The notes below the pieces were generated by a model. It had not been told where the DNA came from and did not search any database. It saw nothing but the letters and a program-made list of their open reading frames with translations. The position numbers and the translations under genes are program-made. Of a stretch of 64,000 nucleotides of DNA, positions 1 to 7,429 are shown one piece after another; the stretch's first letter is position 1, and each line of letters begins with the position of its first letter. The DNA is from Streptomyces coelicoflavus (GTDB lineage: Bacteria; Actinomycetota; Actinomycetes; Streptomycetales; Streptomycetaceae). Location of the stretch: contig NZ_BEWB01000002.1 in the NCBI RefSeq assembly GCF_003112555.1, positions 868,001 through 932,000 on the forward strand, given 5' to 3'.

Positions 1-2
1 CA

Positions 3-683
3 CCGTGCGCTGGCGTCGGCCTGCCCGAGGTGCCCCGGCGCCGGGTGCAGCCGCTCACGGTCGACCAGGTGCGCGCCCTAGCCGACGAGATGCCCGACCG
101 GTACCGGGCCCTGATCCTCACGGGCGCCGGTACGGGCCTGCGGCCGGGGGAGCTGCTCGGCCTGGAGGTGCGGCACGTCGACTTCTTCAAGCGGCAGCTG
201 CGCGTCGAGCAGCAGGTGCAGCAGACCAAGGGCGGCGAGGTGCGAGTGTGTCCGCCGAAGACCAAGGAGTCGTACCGCGTTGTCCCGCTGCCCGACACCG
301 TGGTGCACGCCCTGGTCGCGCACCTCCAGGCGTTCCCCGCCGAGCCGGACGACTTCCTCTTCCGCGGCCCGGACGACGGCCCGGTCGTCTACACGCGGTT
401 CATGGACGGAGCCTTCCGGCCGGCGCGGAAGCGGCTGGAGCTCGCGGCGACGGGACTGCACGCGCTGCGGCACACGTACGCCTCGCTGCTGATCGCGGCG
501 GGCGAGTCGGTGAAGGTGGTGTCGGAGCGGCTGGGGCACGCGAACGCGGCGATGACGTTGAACGTGTACAGCCACCTGTTCCCGGACTCCGAGGACCGGA
601 CCCGGAAGGCCATCGACGGGGCGTTCGCGGAGGGGGGTGACGGGGCTCGTGCGGACTCTGAGCGGACAGCAGAAACCCGCTGA
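3..683 (+). CDS. Tyrosine-family site-specific integrase, C-terminal part (5' end outside window)
   Basis: This is the catalytic half of a phage or plasmid-type tyrosine recombinase, which cuts and rejoins attachment sites through a Tyr-DNA intermediate. The frame is open to the left edge, so the N-terminal arm- and core-binding domains lie outside. Visible active-site elements in order are the first Arg in TGLRPGELLGL, the HALRHTYASLL box carrying the His-x-x-Arg, and the nucleophile Tyr in NVYSHLFP. The last twenty or so residues are polar and probably disordered. It runs head-on towards the ABC transporter and shares a hairpin with it. It looks intact as far as visible. No att core or tRNA gene is seen to its right, so the element it belongs to would lie to the left. 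Confidence 0.9.
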   Translation, partial: PCAGVGLPEVPRRRVQPLTVDQVRALADEMPDRYRALILTGAGTGLRPGELLGLEVRHVDFFKRQLRVEQQVQQTKGGEVRVCPPKTKESYRVVPLPDTVVHALVAHLQAFPAEPDDFLFRGPDDGPVVYTRFMDGAFRPARKRLELAATGLHALRHTYASLLIAAGESVKVVSERLGHANAAMTLNVYSHLFPDSEDRTRKAIDGAFAEGGDGARADSERTAETR

Positions 684-707
684 GCGCGTCGTCGCTGCTC
701 AGCGGGT
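675..707. terminator. Bidirectional hairpin terminator between integrase and ABC permease
   Basis: A perfect 11-bp stem (ACCCGCTGAGC at 675-685 with GCTCAGCGGGT at 697-707) encloses an 11-nt loop. It overlaps the integrase stop codon and lies just beyond the stop of the convergent permease gene, so it probably serves both. Confidence 0.75.
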
Positions 708-722
708 GTGCGAGAGGCCGGA

Positions 723-1550
723 TCAGGTCTTCGTACGGAACTTGTGGATGGCGACCGGCGCCATCACCGCCGTGATCGCCACCGACCAGCCGAGCGTGAT
801 CCACAGGTCGTGGGCGACGGGGCCGCCCACCATCAGCCCGCGCGCGGCGTCGGCGAGCGTGGACAGCGGGTTGTAGTCGGTGAAGGACTGCAACCAGCCC
901 GGCATCGACTGCGTCGGCGCGAAGATCGACGAGCCGAACTGGAGCGGGAACAGCACCATGAAGCCCATCGCCTGCACGGACTGCGCGTTCTTCAGGACGA
1001 CGCCCAGGGTGAGGAACACCCACATGATCGACGATGCGAACACGGCGGACAAACCCACGGCCGCGAACAGCCCGGCCCAGTGGTCGATGTCGAAGCCGAC
1101 CAGGACGGCGACGATCATCAGCACCGTGGTGGCGAAGAGCATCCGCGCCATCTCGACCGCGATCTTCGCGAAGAGCACGGAGCCCCGCCCGATCGGCAGC
1201 GACCGGAAGCGGTCCATCACACCGGAGTTGAAGTCCTGGCTGAACCCGGTGCCGACGCCCTGGGAGAGCGTCATGCTCATCATCGCGATCATGCCGGGGA
1301 TCACGTACTGCACATAGCCGTCCTGTCCGCCGCCCAGGGCCTGGCCGATCGACCCGCCGAAGACGTACACGAACAGCAGGGTGAAGACGATCGGCATGAG
1401 CAGCGCGTCGAACATCGACTCCGGGTCCTGCCGGATCCACAGCAGGTTGCGGCGGACCAGGGCGCCGGTGTGCCGGACATGCGCGCGCAGCGAGATCCGC
1501 GCGTCGGGCGTGAGAGCGGTGGCGGGGGCGGTGGTGGTGGCGGCGCTCAT
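723..1550 (-). CDS. ABC-2 type drug-export permease (DrrB-like)
   Basis: Integral membrane partner of the ATPase encoded just upstream on the same strand, 275 residues. About six hydrophobic helices follow a hydrophilic N-terminus of about 50 residues. The ABC-2 region with the usual S-Q-D-F-N-S-G-x-M-D-R-F-R-S-L-P block before helix 3 and the F-D-x-N-P-L-S-x-L-A-type motif near the end (here TDYNPLSTLADAARG) are typical of daunorubicin-resistance-type exporters. Its ATG overlaps the ATPase stop by four bases (ATGA), giving translational coupling. The substrate cannot be read from the sequence, and a lipid or antibiotic is equally possible. Confidence 0.88.
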   Translation of the reverse strand: MSAATTTAPATALTPDARISLRAHVRHTGALVRRNLLWIRQDPESMFDALLMPIVFTLLFVYVFGGSIGQALGGGQDGYVQYVIPGMIAMMSMTLSQGVGTGFSQDFNSGVMDRFRSLPIGRGSVLFAKIAVEMARMLFATTVLMIVAVLVGFDIDHWAGLFAAVGLSAVFASSIMWVFLTLGVVLKNAQSVQAMGFMVLFPLQFGSSIFAPTQSMPGWLQSFTDYNPLSTLADAARGLMVGGPVAHDLWITLGWSVAITAVMAPVAIHKFRTKT

Positions 1551-2578
1551 ACGGCGACCTCCTCGCGGGCGTCGTCGGTGGCGGGAGCGGGGTCCTGCGG
1601 GGCACTGGCACGGTGGCCGGTGAGGGACAGGAAGACCTCGTCCAGGCTGGGCAGTTCGGTGGTGACGGCGGAGACGGTGATGCCGCGCGCGGTGACCGCG
1701 CCCACGACGGCCGTCAGCTGCTCGTCGCTGAGGATCGGCACCAGGACGGCACCGCGCTCGGTGTCCACCGTGGTGCTGGCGAGCCCGGTGATGCCGAGTT
1801 CGTCCAGGTAGGCGGCGAGCGGGCGCAGCTGGAGCGGGTCGGCCGGGCGGACCCGCAGGGTGCGGCCGCCGACCTTGGCCTTCAGCTCCTCGATGCCGCC
1901 GTTCGCGATGACCTTGCCGCGGTCCACGACGGTCAGCTCGGAGGCGAGCTGCTCGGCCTCCTCCATGTACTGGGTGGTGAGCAGCACGGTGACGCCGTCG
2001 CCGACCATGCGCTTGACCTCGTCCCACACCTCGTTGCGGGTGCGCGGGTCCAGACCGGTGGTGGGCTCGTCCAGGAACAGCACGGCCGGGTGCCCGATCA
2101 TGGAGGCGGCCAGGTCCAGCCGGCGCCGCATGCCGCCGGAGTAGGTGGACGCGGGCCGCTTGGCCGCCTCGGTGAGCGAGAACCGCTCCAGCAGCTCGTC
2201 GGCGCGGGTGCGCGCGTCCCGGCGGGACAGGTCGAGCAGCCGGCCGATCATGTAGAGGTTCTCCCAGCCGGGGAGCTTCTCGTCCACGGAGGCGTACTGC
2301 CCGGTCAGCCCGATGACGCGGCGCAGCTGCCGGGGCTGCCGTACGACGTCGTAGCCGGCGACGTGCGCCCGGCCGGAGTCGGGGGTGATGAGGGTGGACA
2401 GGATGCGTACGAGGGTGGTCTTGCCGGCGCCGTTCGGCCCGAGCACGCCCATCACGGTGCCCTCGCGGACGTCCAGGTCGACGCCGTCCAGCGCCTTGGT
2501 CTCGCCGTAGTGCTTGGCCAGCCCCCGAACGGTGACCGCGCTGCCCGCGGCCGGAGGGGTGTCGTCGATTCGCTTCAT
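1547..2578 (-). CDS. ABC transporter ATP-binding protein (DrrA-like)
   Basis: ATPase of a drug or lipid exporter, 343 residues. Visible motifs are Walker A GPNGAGKTT, signature YSGGMRRRL, Walker B LFLDEPTTGLD, and an LTTQYMEEAEQL switch in which Gln replaces the usual His, as is customary in DrrA proteins. The C-terminal about 100 residues form the extra domain of this family. I start at the ATG at 2578 (MKRIDD). An in-frame upstream start at 2650 would read through the repeat array described separately and adds a sequence without family resemblance. It forms a coupled operon with the permease. Confidence 0.88.
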   Translation of the reverse strand: MKRIDDTPPAAGSAVTVRGLAKHYGETKALDGVDLDVREGTVMGVLGPNGAGKTTLVRILSTLITPDSGRAHVAGYDVVRQPRQLRRVIGLTGQYASVDEKLPGWENLYMIGRLLDLSRRDARTRADELLERFSLTEAAKRPASTYSGGMRRRLDLAASMIGHPAVLFLDEPTTGLDPRTRNEVWDEVKRMVGDGVTVLLTTQYMEEAEQLASELTVVDRGKVIANGGIEELKAKVGGRTLRVRPADPLQLRPLAAYLDELGITGLASTTVDTERGAVLVPILSDEQLTAVVGAVTARGITVSAVTTELPSLDEVFLSLTGHRASAPQDPAPATDDAREEVAV

Positions 2579-2601
2579 GCACCGGACGATGGCAGGGCGC
2601 A

Positions 2602-2660
2602 CCGACAAAGCACCGACATCCCACCGACAGGCGCCGCACGCCACCGACATCCCGCCGACA
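2602..2660 (-). promoter_or_regulatory. Array of five phased direct repeats upstream of the ABC exporter
   Basis: On the minus strand TGTCGG occurs five times, followed four times by T and once by C. The plus-strand CCGACA copies start at 2602, 2613, 2624, 2644 and 2655, a spacing of 11, 11, 20 and 11 bp. One-helical-turn phasing of short direct repeats just upstream of a start codon is how SARP or OmpR-type activators bind. The ATPase ATG is about 25 bp downstream. The binding protein is unknown. Confidence 0.55.
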
Positions 2661-2678
2661 GCCGCCCGGGAACCACTC

Positions 2679-2710
2679 GGCCCCGCCGACGGGGGATGAT
2701 CGGCGGGGCC
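2679..2710 (-). terminator. Hairpin terminator of panB
   Basis: Perfect 11-bp inverted repeat GGCCCCGCCGA (2679-2689) and TCGGCGGGGCC (2700-2710) with a 10-nt loop, 22 bp beyond the panB stop. It insulates panB from the downstream exporter genes. Confidence 0.75.
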
Positions 2711-2732
2711 GGTGTCGTACCGCGATGGTCTG

Positions 2733-3608
2733 TCAGTGGACGGAGTGCTCGTCCTCGGGGAAGGTGCCGCCGACGACGTCCTCGGCGTACGCCTTCGCCG
2801 CGTCGCCCATGACCTTGCGCAGGTCGGCGTACTGCTTGACGAACTTCGGCATCCGGCCGCCGGTCAGCCCGAGCATGTCGGTCCACACCAGCACCTGGGC
2901 GTCCGTGTCCGGGCCCGCGCCGATCCCGACCGTCGGGATGTGCAGCGTCCGGGTCACCTCGGCGGCCAGCTCGGCCGGCACCAGCTCCAGGACGACCGCG
3001 AAGGCGCCCGCGTCCTGCACCGCCTTGGCGTCCCGCAGCAGCTGCTGGGCCGCCTCCTCGCCGCGGCCCTGGACCCGGTAGCCCATGGAGTTGACGGACT
3101 GCGGGGTGAGGCCGATGTGCGCCATCACGGGGATGCCGGACTCGACGAGCAGCCGGATCTGCTCGTGCGAGCGCTCGCCGCCCTCCAGCTTGACCGCCCC
3201 GACCCCGGCCTCCTTGACCAGCCGGGTCGCCGAGCGCAGCGCCTGCACCGGGCCCTCCTGGTAGGAGCCGAAGGGCAGGTCGCCCACGATCAGGGCGCGG
3301 CTCGTGCCCCGGACGACCGCGGCCGAGAGCATCGTCATCTCGTCCAGCGTGACGGGCACGGTGGTCTCGTAGCCGAGGTGGCAGTTGCCGGCGGAGTCGC
3401 CGACGAGCATCACGGGGATGCCGGACTCGTCGAAGACGGAGGCGGTCATCGCGTCGTACGCGGTGAGCATGGGCCACTTCTCGCCGCGCTCCTTGGCGGC
3501 GGTGATGTCCCGGACGGTGATACGGCGGTTGATCTTGCCCCCGTACAGCGCCCTGTTCCCCTCGGCGGGCTTGCGCTGCGGCGTCTGGGCAGCCGAAAGC
3601 TGCGTCAT
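2733..3608 (-). CDS. panB: 3-methyl-2-oxobutanoate hydroxymethyltransferase
   Basis: Cytosolic TIM-barrel enzyme that transfers a hydroxymethyl group from methylenetetrahydrofolate to alpha-ketoisovalerate, giving ketopantoate in the pantothenate/CoA pathway. The 291-residue protein has the usual length plus an actinobacterial N-terminal extension of about 25 residues. Family blocks seen are TAYDAMTASVFDESGI, LVGDSAGN, VGDLPFGSY, VKLEGG, HIGLTPQ, and VGIGAGPDTDAQVLVW. The aspartates of the VGD blocks and the Glu of KLEGG are the known Mg2+ ligands. The ATG at 3608 has an AAGGAG ribosome site. The gene is monocistronic with its own terminator. Confidence 0.96.
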   Translation of the reverse strand: MTQLSAAQTPQRKPAEGNRALYGGKINRRITVRDITAAKERGEKWPMLTAYDAMTASVFDESGIPVMLVGDSAGNCHLGYETTVPVTLDEMTMLSAAVVRGTSRALIVGDLPFGSYQEGPVQALRSATRLVKEAGVGAVKLEGGERSHEQIRLLVESGIPVMAHIGLTPQSVNSMGYRVQGRGEEAAQQLLRDAKAVQDAGAFAVVLELVPAELAAEVTRTLHIPTVGIGAGPDTDAQVLVWTDMLGLTGGRMPKFVKQYADLRKVMGDAAKAYAEDVVGGTFPEDEHSVH

Positions 3609-3906
3609 GGCAACGGCTCCTTCATGTCATCTCGAGGCGCCCTGACGGCGTCCCCGGATCCCTTCCATGGTGGCACTTGTGGCGGGCCGACGGCTAGTGG
3701 GGCCGCCGTCACGCGTCATGGGGTGAAATGTGCCCGTTCTGTCACAGAGCGGTCCGTCCCGGACCCCGGGCGGAACTCCCCGGGGAAGCCCGCACGTCCT
3801 CGTGCCCGTACGGCCGTCCAGGGGCGGCAGGATCGGAACCGATCATCCCCTATGGTGCTGAGTCACAGGGGGCGACGGTGTGCACGGCAGGCAGTGAGGC
3901 AACGGT

Positions 3907-4959
3907 ATGGCGCAGCAGGCGTACATGACGGAGACGGACAGCGGCGGCTCGGAGCCCGAGCGCCGGCAGAACCGGATTCGGCGCCTGCTCGGCCGGGCGG
4001 TCAGCGGCTGGCGCGGCGACCGGCGGATCTGGCGCCGGGGCCTGGTCACCGCCGCCGTCGCGGTCCTCCTGTCCGGCGTCATGGCGGCCCACTCGCACAT
4101 CCCGAACGCCATCGGCAACCTCGGCAGCCTCACGGAGACCTTCCTGCCGTGGTTCGGTCTGCTGATCCCCGTCCTGCTGGCGATCGCCCTGGTCCGCAAG
4201 TCGGCGACGGCGCTGATCGCGCTGGTGCTGCCGGTGAGCGTGTGGCTCAACCTCTTCGGCGGCCTGCTCTTCGACAAGACCGGCTCCGGCGGCGACCTCA
4301 CGGTGGCCACGCACAACGTCAACGCCGACAACGCCGACCCGGCGGGCACCGCCCGCGCGGTGGCCGCCGCCGGTGCGGACGTGATGGCCCTGGAGGAACT
4401 GAAGGCGTCCGCCGTACCGACGTACGAGAAGGCGCTGGAGGCGAAGTACCCGCACCACGCGGTGGTCGGCACCGTCGGGCTGTGGAGCAAGTACCCGATC
4501 AGCGGCGTGAAGCCGGTCGACATCGAGCTGGGCTGGAAGCGCGCGATGCGCGCCACCGTCGCCACCCCGTCCGGGCCGATCGCCGTCTACGTCGCCCACC
4601 TGCCCTCCGTACGGGTGAAGCTGGAGGCCGGTTTCACGGCGCGGCAGCGGGACAAGAGCGCCGACGCCCTCGGCGAGGCCATCGCCGACGAGAAGCTGCC
4701 CCGCAAGATCCTGCTCGGCGACCTCAACGGCACCATGAACGACCGCTCGCTCACCGCGATCACCTCGCAGCTGCGCTCCCCGCAGGGCGCGGTGGGCAAC
4801 GGCTTCGGCTTCAGCTGGCCGGCGTCCTTCCCGATGGCCCGCATCGACCAGATCCTGGTCACCGGCGTGGAACCCATGACGAGCTGGACCCTCCCGGCGA
4901 CCGGCAGCGACCACCTCCCGATCGCCGCGCGTGTGAAGGTCGACACAACGGCTTCCTAG
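3907..4959 (+). CDS. Membrane-anchored endonuclease/exonuclease/phosphatase-fold protein
   Basis: 350 residues. A cytoplasmic basic N-terminus of about 45 residues is followed by three closely spaced transmembrane helices (about 46-120), then a C-terminal domain of the DNase I/sphingomyelinase phosphodiesterase fold. Motifs of that fold are visible: THNVNADN, the metal-binding Glu of ALEELK, LLGDLNGT, IDQILV and the terminal GSDHLPI with catalytic Asp-His. Membrane topology should place the catalytic domain outside the cell, so a phospholipid, sugar-phosphate or extracellular nucleic acid substrate is plausible. The substrate is not determinable here. It stands alone, 120 bp before the efflux gene. 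Confidence 0.82.
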   Translation: MAQQAYMTETDSGGSEPERRQNRIRRLLGRAVSGWRGDRRIWRRGLVTAAVAVLLSGVMAAHSHIPNAIGNLGSLTETFLPWFGLLIPVLLAIALVRKSATALIALVLPVSVWLNLFGGLLFDKTGSGGDLTVATHNVNADNADPAGTARAVAAAGADVMALEELKASAVPTYEKALEAKYPHHAVVGTVGLWSKYPISGVKPVDIELGWKRAMRATVATPSGPIAVYVAHLPSVRVKLEAGFTARQRDKSADALGEAIADEKLPRKILLGDLNGTMNDRSLTAITSQLRSPQGAVGNGFGFSWPASFPMARIDQILVTGVEPMTSWTLPATGSDHLPIAARVKVDTTAS

Positions 4960-4993
4960 AATTCGTCTGCGGAATACCCGCCCTGAGAGTCTT

Positions 4994-5010
4994 TGTTCCG
5001 TACGGGAACA
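4994..5010. promoter_or_regulatory. Near-palindrome upstream of the DHA1 efflux gene
   Basis: TGTTCC (4994-4999) and GGAACA (5005-5010) are exact inverted arms around GTACG, about 75 bp before the efflux pump ATG. The shape suits a dimeric repressor (TetR or MarR type) or an mRNA leader element. No regulator gene is adjacent. Confidence 0.4.
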
Positions 5011-5080
5011 TACAGTCGTCCCCGCCCGGCCCTCCCGGCCTCCCGTACGCAACCCCGCTCTCGAAAGGCGAGACCCCCTC

Positions 5081-6307
5081 ATGCCCCTGGCCCTGCTCGC
5101 CCTCGCCGTGGGCGCCTTCGGCATCGGTACCACCGAGTTCGTGATGATGGGCCTGCTGCCCGACGTCGCGGACGACCTGGGCATCTCCATCCCCACCGCC
5201 GGCCACCTGGTCTCCGCCTACGCGCTGGGCGTCGTCATCGGCGCCCCGCTGCTCGCGGCGGCCACGACCCGGATGTCCCGCCGCGCCGTCCTGATCGCCC
5301 TGATGGCGCTGTTCGTGGTGGGCAACGCCCTGTCGGCCGTCGCCCCCGGCGAGATCTCCCTCCTGGCCGCCCGCTTCGTCAGCGGCCTGCCGCACGGCGC
5401 CTTCTTCGGCGTCGGCGCGGTCGTCGCCACCGGCATGGTCGCGCCGGAACGCAAGGCCCGCTCCGTCTCCCTGATGTTCCTGGGCCTCACCGTCGCCAAC
5501 ATCGTCGGCGTCCCGGCCGCCACCGCCATGGGCCAGCAGCTCGGCTGGCGGGCCACCTTCCTCGGCGTGAGCGCGATCGGGGTGGCGGCGATAGCGGCGC
5601 TGGCCGTGCTGATCCCGCGCGACAGCGCCCCCGCCCCCACGACCGGCCTGCGCGGCGAACTGGCCGCCCTGCGCTCCCTGCCCGTCTGGCTGGCGCTGGG
5701 CACGACGGTCGCCGGCTTCGGTGCGCTCTTCGCCGCGTACAGCTACATCACGCCGATGCTGACCGACGCCGCCGGCTTCGCCGAGACCAGCGTGACGCTG
5801 CTCCTTGCCCTGTTCGGCGTCGGCGCCACCGCGGGCAACCTGCTGGGCGGCCGCCTGGCCGACCACTCCCTGCGCGGCACGTTGTTCGGCGGCCTCGCCT
5901 CCCTGGTCGTGGTCCTCGCCCTGTTCCCCCTCCTGATGCGCACGCCGGTCACGGCCGCGGTGTCGGTGGCCCTGCTCGGCATGGCCGCCTTCGTCACCGG
6001 GTCCCCGCTCCAGCTGATGGTGATGGAGAAGGCCGCGGCCGCCCCTTCCCTCGCCTCCTCCGCCAACCAGGCCGCCTTCAACCTCGCCAACGCCGGCGGC
6101 GCCTGGATCGGCGGCCTCGCCCTGGCCGCCGGGTTCGGCGTCACGTCCCCGGCGACGGCGGGCGCGGCGCTGGCCGTCCTCGGCCTCGCGGTCGCGGGTA
6201 CGGCGTGGGCGGTGGACCGGCGCCACGCCGCCACCGCCCCGGTTCCCGGCCGCGAGCGCGTGGTCGCGGGGCACGTGCCGGAGCCGGTGGAGGCGGTACG
6301 GCGGTGA
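5081..6307 (+). CDS. Major facilitator superfamily efflux transporter, DHA1 family (Cml/AraJ-like)
   Basis: 408 residues with twelve predicted transmembrane helices. The N-terminal helix GIGTTEFVMMGLLPDVADDLGIS is typical of DHA1 drug and sugar exporters of the chloramphenicol-resistance/AraJ group. Motif A-like basic loop TTRMSRR lies between helices 2 and 3, and motif C-like G-P/G-rich segment in helix 5 (LGLTVANIVGVPAATAMG). The C-terminal about 30 residues are hydrophilic. Proton-driven export of a small hydrophobic drug is inferred. The pump is preceded by a near-palindrome and is not in an operon with the hydrolase that follows 70 bp later. Confidence 0.87.
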   Translation: MPLALLALAVGAFGIGTTEFVMMGLLPDVADDLGISIPTAGHLVSAYALGVVIGAPLLAAATTRMSRRAVLIALMALFVVGNALSAVAPGEISLLAARFVSGLPHGAFFGVGAVVATGMVAPERKARSVSLMFLGLTVANIVGVPAATAMGQQLGWRATFLGVSAIGVAAIAALAVLIPRDSAPAPTTGLRGELAALRSLPVWLALGTTVAGFGALFAAYSYITPMLTDAAGFAETSVTLLLALFGVGATAGNLLGGRLADHSLRGTLFGGLASLVVVLALFPLLMRTPVTAAVSVALLGMAAFVTGSPLQLMVMEKAAAAPSLASSANQAAFNLANAGGAWIGGLALAAGFGVTSPATAGAALAVLGLAVAGTAWAVDRRHAATAPVPGRERVVAGHVPEPVEAVRR

Positions 6308-6380
6308 CGGGCACCCGCCCGGCGCGCGTCGGCGGAAAGTTCAGTGCGGCGCGGCCCGCCCCCGCAGCATGATGGGGGCC

Positions 6381-7253
6381 ATGATCGTCCACACCACCAC
6401 CCCCGCCCGCCTCGGTGAGACGCGGCTGCCGGACGGACGCCTGCTCGGCTGGGCCGAGTGGGGCCCGCAGGAAGGCACGCCGGTTCTGCTGTGCCCCGGC
6501 GCGGCCACCAGCCGAAGCCTCGGCTTCGGCCCCGGCGCCGTGGCCACCCTCGGCGTCCGCCTCGTCTCCGTCGACCGGCCCGGCCTGGGCGCGTCCACGC
6601 CCGCCCCCGGCCGGACCTTCGCCGACTTCGCCGCCGACGTGCGGGAGTTGTGCGCACGGCGCGGCTTCGACCGCCCCGCCGTGGTCGGCAACTCGCAGGG
6701 CGCTCCGTTCGCCCTCGCCTGCGCGGAGGCGGGCCTCGCCTCCGCGCTGGCCCTGGTGTCGGCCGCCGACGAGGTGGCGGCCCCCGAGTTCGCCGCCGTA
6801 CTGCCCGCCAAACTGCGGGCGTTGACCGAACGCGCGGTGCACGACCCTTCGGGCGCCGAGGAGTTCTTCGCCGGCTTCGACGCCGAGAGCATGTGGGACA
6901 TGGTCATGGACGGCAGCCCGGACTGCGATCTCGCCGTGTACCGGGACCCCGGCTTCTCCGCCGCCTACCGCCGCGCCCTCGACGAGGGATTCGCCCGGGG
7001 CGCGGCGGCCGGCTACGCCCGCGACACGGTTCTGGCCGTGGGGCAGTGGCCCTTCGCCCTCGGCTCCCTCGCCCTGCCCGTCGACATCTGGTACGGCGAG
7101 CACGACACCGCCCACTCGCCCGACAACGGCGCCCTGCTCGCCTCCCGCATCCCCGGCGCCCGCCGCCGCGTCGTCCCCGGCATCGGCGGGGCCCTGCTGT
7201 GGACGCACGCCGAGGAGATCCTGACATCACTGACGCACGGCGCGGCCCGCTGA
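6381..7253 (+). CDS. Alpha/beta-hydrolase lacking the usual catalytic histidine
   Basis: 290 residues of alpha/beta-hydrolase fold. The nucleophile elbow GNSQG (Ser) and the acid in WYGEHD are present, but where homologues usually carry G-x-G-H before the last helix this protein reads GIGGALLWTH, with no His at the expected place. The His three residues after the two Leu could substitute or activity may be lost. I prefer the ATG at 6381, which has a GGGG ribosome site, over the ATG at 6369. Likely cytosolic, with no signal peptide. Substrate unknown. The gene ends just before copy A of the dispersed repeat. Confidence 0.78.
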   Translation: MIVHTTTPARLGETRLPDGRLLGWAEWGPQEGTPVLLCPGAATSRSLGFGPGAVATLGVRLVSVDRPGLGASTPAPGRTFADFAADVRELCARRGFDRPAVVGNSQGAPFALACAEAGLASALALVSAADEVAAPEFAAVLPAKLRALTERAVHDPSGAEEFFAGFDAESMWDMVMDGSPDCDLAVYRDPGFSAAYRRALDEGFARGAAAGYARDTVLAVGQWPFALGSLALPVDIWYGEHDTAHSPDNGALLASRIPGARRRVVPGIGGALLWTHAEEILTSLTHGAAR

Positions 7254-7272
7254 CGCCGACGGGAACGGTGCC

Positions 7273-7398
7273 GCACGCCCGAGTGACGGAGCGGCCGTAT
7301 CCCGTCACGCAGCGTCGCCGCTCCGCCTGACGCGACGCCCATCGCGACAGGACGCGTACGGCGGAGGGGCGCGGACGTCGGTGAACGGCGGGGCGGAC
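7273..7398. repeat. Dispersed repeat copy A (relic of an XRE-gene promoter and start)
   Basis: This 126-bp stretch aligns without gaps to 13601-13726, the promoter, ribosome site and first codons of the XRE regulator gene. By my count about 106 of 126 positions agree. The equivalent start reads as GTG followed by Asn-Gly-Gly-Ala-Asp codons, then the similarity stops, so no functional regulator follows here. Confidence 0.75.
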
Positions 7399-7429
7399 CC
7401 ATCGCCGGCCCTTCCCCGAACTCCGGCGG

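Noticed and set aside
2578..2650. Longer start for the DrrA-like ATPase at 2650
   Set aside because: It would translate the phased repeat array into a Cys/Arg-containing extension unknown in the family, and the ATG at 2578 begins the family core.
2712..5144. An 810-codon plus-strand frame across panB and the phosphodiesterase gene
   Set aside because: Antisense to panB, no domain pattern, and it overlaps a recognised gene in another frame.
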